A DNA stretch of 16,077 bases from NCBI GenBank assembly GCA_031552315.1, contig JAVBMP010000028.1, positions 1 through 16,077 on the forward strand, read 5' to 3'. Below, in pieces: positions 13,703 through 16,077 of this stretch. This stretch comes from JAVBMP01 sp031552315. GTDB lineage: Bacteria > Desulfobacterota > Desulfovibrionia > Desulfovibrionales > Desulfovibrionaceae. Made by a program: the position numbers and the translations under genes. The notes beneath the pieces are model-generated. The model was not told where the DNA came from and searched no databases. It was given only the letters and a program-made list of their open reading frames with translations. How positions within the stretch are numbered: the stretch's first letter is position 1; every line of letters begins with the position of its first letter.

Positions 13703-14842
13703 ATGGACAGCCTTACCCACCTTACCGCCGGGGTTATAACCCCTTTTGTTTTCAAGCGTTATCCGCGTTCCTGGGCCTTGGTCATATTTGGCGTAATATG
13801 CGCCCAGTTGCCGGATATTGATGCCATTGCCGGGCAGTCTGCCTACACCATGTTTTTTGTGCACCGTGGTTACACGCATTCTTTGCCCTTTGTTCTGGCG
13901 GCGGCCCTGCTGCTGGGTTTTGCGGCAAACCTGTATTTCCGGCGCAAGCCGGCTTTTCCGCTGTCAGGCCCGTTGCCTGGCCCGCTGTCTGGCGAAGGCG
14001 GAAAACACTGGGGCTTTGCCTCGCTTTTCGCCTGCGCCCTGTTTACCCTTTTGTTTGGGCACCTGTATCTTGATTGCATGACAACCTTCGGAACGCGCAT
14101 ATTTTTGCCTTTTTCCAACTACCGGGTGGCCCTGCCGGCCATGTTCATAGTTGATCCGCTTTTTACCATTCCCCTTGTCATTGCGGCTGTGTTCATCATA
14201 AAAGGCCTGGGCAAGCCGGAAAAGCGCCGGCAACAGACCATGATTGCCCGCATTGCCGTGGGCTGGCTTTTGCTTTATCCGCTTTGCATGCTGGGCGTGG
14301 CATTTTATGGTGAAGACCGCGCCAACAAGGCGCTTGCGGGGCAAACGGACGGCCTTGGGCAGCCGCTGAAGGCCCATGTGCTTACAGAGCTGTTTTCACC
14401 TTTTGTCTGGAAAATTGTGGAAGAACGGGGGGACAGTTACTGCCTGGCCCGCTATGACCTGTTCAGCCCCGCCAGTAATCTGCCTGGTGACAAAATTGGG
14501 GGCGAAAAAATCTGGCCCAAGCCGGAACCGAAGCTGTGGCATGCCCTGCGCCGGGTGGAACCTTTGTTTGAAGGGCACGCCGCCTTTGGGGCCTATACCA
14601 TAGAAAGCCGTGAAGATCAGGCAGACGGCGGACAAATTGTCACCTATGCGGAAATGCGCTATTTTACTGTGCAGGAAAGCTTGTTCAGGCAGTTTGACCG
14701 CGATGACGGGCTGTTTATGATGCAGGCCCGGCTTGACGCGCAAAACCGCCTGGTAGCCAGCCGCTACCTGGCCCGGGGCAAAGACGCGCAAAGCGCGCCC
14801 TGGCAGGTATACCCGGCCCCCATTGATTTGCATCTTGAATAA
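13703..14842 (+). CDS. DUF457/YdjM-type membrane metal-dependent hydrolase
   Basis: The 379-residue product starts MDSLTHLTAG, the hallmark opening of the family annotated as membrane-bound metal-dependent hydrolases. The metal-site candidates are H6, D38 and D40 in LPDID, H54 and H59 in HRGYTHS, and H120 with D124 in GHLYLDCMTTFGTR. Membrane segments are visible at about 24-36, 60-78, 105-122, 145-167 and 182-201, and a soluble C-terminal part follows. The substrate of this family is not well established. I chose the ATG at 13703 because it matches the family start and AAGGA lies 10 bases upstream; the frame stays open back to a GTG at 13511, which I reject. trmI follows 70 bp later on the same strand. 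Confidence 0.88.
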   Translation: MDSLTHLTAGVITPFVFKRYPRSWALVIFGVICAQLPDIDAIAGQSAYTMFFVHRGYTHSLPFVLAAALLLGFAANLYFRRKPAFPLSGPLPGPLSGEGGKHWGFASLFACALFTLLFGHLYLDCMTTFGTRIFLPFSNYRVALPAMFIVDPLFTIPLVIAAVFIIKGLGKPEKRRQQTMIARIAVGWLLLYPLCMLGVAFYGEDRANKALAGQTDGLGQPLKAHVLTELFSPFVWKIVEERGDSYCLARYDLFSPASNLPGDKIGGEKIWPKPEPKLWHALRRVEPLFEGHAAFGAYTIESREDQADGGQIVTYAEMRYFTVQESLFRQFDRDDGLFMMQARLDAQNRLVASRYLARGKDAQSAPWQVYPAPIDLHLE

Positions 14843-14856
14843 AAACAACCAGTTTT

Positions 14857-14887
14857 GCCATTGAATTTTTACGTGACTTTCAATGGC
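14857..14887. other. Perfect 9-bp hairpin before trmI
   Basis: GCCATTGAA (14857-14865) pairs perfectly with TTCAATGGC (14879-14887) around a 13-base loop, between the hydrolase stop and the trmI start. No U-run follows. It may separate the two genes or act in the trmI leader. Confidence 0.5.
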
Positions 14888-14912
14888 GAATATATCTTGA
14901 ACAGGAGTGTCT

Positions 14913-15821
14913 ATGCCTTCATACGGCGATCTGGTAATTCTTACCACCCCCAAGGGCAAGCGCCATTTGCGCCGCCTGGAACCGAAAGTTGACCTGCACG
15001 GCACAGACGGCGTGCTGAAGGTTGAAGATATTGTTCAGGCGGAATTTGGCGATGAGGTGCTTACCCAACTGGGCGCGCCCTACCGTTTGAAGCGCCCCAC
15101 GCTTTATGACCTGGTGCGCGGGGTGCGCCGCCAGACGCAAATTCTTTATCCCAAGGATATAGGCTATATTTGCATGCGTCTTGGCGTGGGCAACGGCACA
15201 AGGGTTATAGAGGCCGGTTCCGGTTCCGGCAGCATGACAGTGGCCCTTTCCTGGCTTAGCGGTGATCGCGGGCACGTTTACACCTATGAGGCCAGGCCGG
15301 AATTTTATGACCTGTGCAAGCGCAACCTGGCCTGGGCCGGGGTTGGGCAAAACGTAACCCAATACAACCGCGATATTACGGAAGGGTTTGAAGACCACCA
15401 GGCGGATGCGCTTTTTCTTGACGTGCGCACCCCGTGGGAATATCTGGATCATGTGGTGAAGGCCGTGCGCCCCGGCGCGTCCCTGGCCTTTTTGCTGCCC
15501 ACGGCCGATCAGGTTTCCAGCCTGTTGAAGGGGCTGGAACGCGGGCCTTTTGACGATGTAGAGGTTGAAGAACTCTTCCTGCGCGGCTGGAAGCCCCTGG
15601 CGGACAGGCTGCGCCCGGCGGACCGCATGGTGGCCCACACCGGCTTTTTGATTTTTGCCCGGCACCAGAACCGTTCAGAACTGTATGAATCCCTTAAGCC
15701 GCTGGGCACAAGGGAACGCAAGCAGGAAGCCGCCCGCCAGAAGCGTTTGGCGGAATACGCGGCGGAAGCTGATGAAGGCGTGGAAGATAACGGAATGGAT
15801 GACGAAGCCGGAGATTGTTGA
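14913..15821 (+). CDS. trmI: tRNA (adenine-58-N1)-methyltransferase TrmI
   Basis: This enzyme methylates A58 (in some species also A57) in the T-loop of tRNAs using S-adenosylmethionine. The 302 residues comprise a small N-terminal beta domain (about 1-65), the RRQTQILYPKDIGYI segment (72-86) typical of the family, and a Rossmann fold with SAM motif VIEAGSGSGSMT (98-109), the acidic residue E126 after the second strand, and LFLDVRTPWEYLDH (167-180, D170). The last 45 or so residues are a charged, acidic tail beyond the fold. The ATG at 14913 has AGGAG 5 bases before it; a GTG at 14907 is in frame but less well placed. The stop codon lies inside a perfect palindrome. Confidence 0.94.
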   Translation: MPSYGDLVILTTPKGKRHLRRLEPKVDLHGTDGVLKVEDIVQAEFGDEVLTQLGAPYRLKRPTLYDLVRGVRRQTQILYPKDIGYICMRLGVGNGTRVIEAGSGSGSMTVALSWLSGDRGHVYTYEARPEFYDLCKRNLAWAGVGQNVTQYNRDITEGFEDHQADALFLDVRTPWEYLDHVVKAVRPGASLAFLLPTADQVSSLLKGLERGPFDDVEVEELFLRGWKPLADRLRPADRMVAHTGFLIFARHQNRSELYESLKPLGTRERKQEAARQKRLAEYAAEADEGVEDNGMDDEAGDC

Positions 15822-15842
15822 CAAAGTCCTCTTTGTCAACAA
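15815..15842 (+). terminator. Perfect 12-bp palindrome spanning the trmI stop
   Basis: TTGTTGACAAAG (15815-15826) and CTTTGTCAACAA (15831-15842) are perfect complements around TCCT. The TGA stop of trmI (15819-15821) is inside the left arm. No U-run follows, so this may be a stability or pausing hairpin, or the edge of a repeat, rather than a classical terminator. Confidence 0.6.
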
Positions 15843-15946
15843 CCCGCCATGCAGGCGCAGGCGGTATTCATTGCCGCCGTAAAGCGCCGGAATGGGCGTG
15901 CCTTTACAAACCTCGGCCTTGCGGGGTTTGTAATCAATCGAGGCCA
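15843..15946. other. Structured spacer between the trmI palindrome and E2
   Basis: These 104 bp hold a GGCGG/CCGCC hairpin (15860-15878) flanked by GCGC on both sides (15855-15858 and 15884-15887), and an ACAAACC/GGTTTGT inverted repeat (15906-15931). The minus strand has an open frame from ATG 15947 (MASIDYKPRKAEV...), of which the first 35 or so codons lie here and the rest are antisense to trmI. It has no ribosome site, so I do not call it a gene. Confidence 0.4.
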
Positions 15947-16077
15947 TTGCACAATGGTCTTTTTGCCCTTTTACTGCGTCGTGCTTCGTCCCGCGCGAAG
16001 GTCATATATGCTTGAATATACTCCCTCCGCACGGAACTCGCACTCCTTGTAAAAGAACAAAAATTCTCATTGTGCAA
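15947..16077 (-). ncRNA. Candidate structured RNA or palindromic repeat, copy E2
   Basis: Read on the minus strand from 16077, this folds like E1. Helix 1, TTGCACAATG (16077-16068), pairs with CATTGTGCAA (15956-15947) over 10 perfect bp. Helix 2, TTTTTGTTCTTTTAC (16063-16049), pairs with GTAAAAGGGCAAAAA (15974-15960) over 15 bp with two U-G. AAGGA then faces GACGCA. Helix 3 includes GTGC/GCAC and GTTCCGTGC/GCGCGGGAC (two G-U). GGAGGGAGT faces GACC before an AU-rich terminal stem. Relative to E1 the loops are kept while the helices change on both sides. The element ends exactly at the last base of the window. Neighbouring trmI is on the other strand, so E2 would be transcribed towards it. Whether it is expressed is unknown. 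Confidence 0.6.

Noticed and set aside
15819..15839. TTGACA hexamers in the trmI palindrome as divergent promoters
   Set aside because: At 17-base spacing the partners are ACCCGC on plus and AATCTC on minus, neither of which resembles a -10 box.
15947..16077. E2 as a tRNA or tmRNA-like gene
   Set aside because: It is one long hairpin with no cloverleaf, no T-loop GTTCRA pattern and no CCA end.

Overview
The window looks like a piece of a Desulfovibrionaceae (sulfate-reducer type) chromosome. The grounds are a Ccm cytochrome c maturation operon whose CcmE carries CxxxY instead of the usual HxxxY (a variant described for Desulfovibrio and some archaea), a large chemoreceptor and a hybrid sensor kinase of the multi-PAS type common in that group, and moderately GC-rich coding sequence with AT-rich regulatory gaps. 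All assignments come from reading the sequence; no database search was run.

Layout. 1-294 is a large imperfect palindrome that contains the last 18 codons of ccmB and a mirrored copy of them. 241-3953 (minus strand) is ccmE-ccmF-ccmA-ccmB, the heme handling and ligation part of System I, with tight or overlapping junctions; ccmC is not seen. 3954-4223 holds a CRP/FNR-type palindrome and a candidate promoter for ccmE. 4224-5558 (minus) is an HD-domain protein built like a tRNA nucleotidyltransferase but with a degraded catalytic head. 5559-5871 holds its promoter, a short tandem repeat and a long hairpin element (E1). 5872-8145 (minus) is pyrB-pyrC, two consecutive steps of pyrimidine synthesis. 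8146-8357 holds two strong hairpins. 8358-10490 (minus) is a methyl-accepting chemotaxis protein and 10579-13149 (minus) a soluble PAS-PAS-GAF hybrid histidine kinase. 13150-13702 is an AT-rich divergent intergenic region. 13703-14842 (plus) is a DUF457/YdjM-type membrane metal-dependent hydrolase, followed by trmI (14913-15821, plus). The window closes with a second long hairpin element (E2, 15947-16077).

The most interesting signal is that E1 and E2, about 10 kb apart and in opposite orientation, are the same kind of object. Read in matching orientation they share conserved internal loops (AAGGA opposite GACGCA; GGAGGnAGT opposite GACC) and a shared TTTTGTTCT/AGGGCAAAA helix, while the other helices differ in sequence but still pair. 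The helices also contain U-G pairs that exist on only one of the two strands. This is the pattern expected of a conserved structured RNA, or of an RNA-like mobile repeat. I do not recognise it as a named family.

Overall the genes are ordinary housekeeping and sensory functions. The unusual material sits between them: long palindromes abut or overlap the stop codons of ccmB, pyrC and trmI, and both ends of the window lie inside palindromic repeats.
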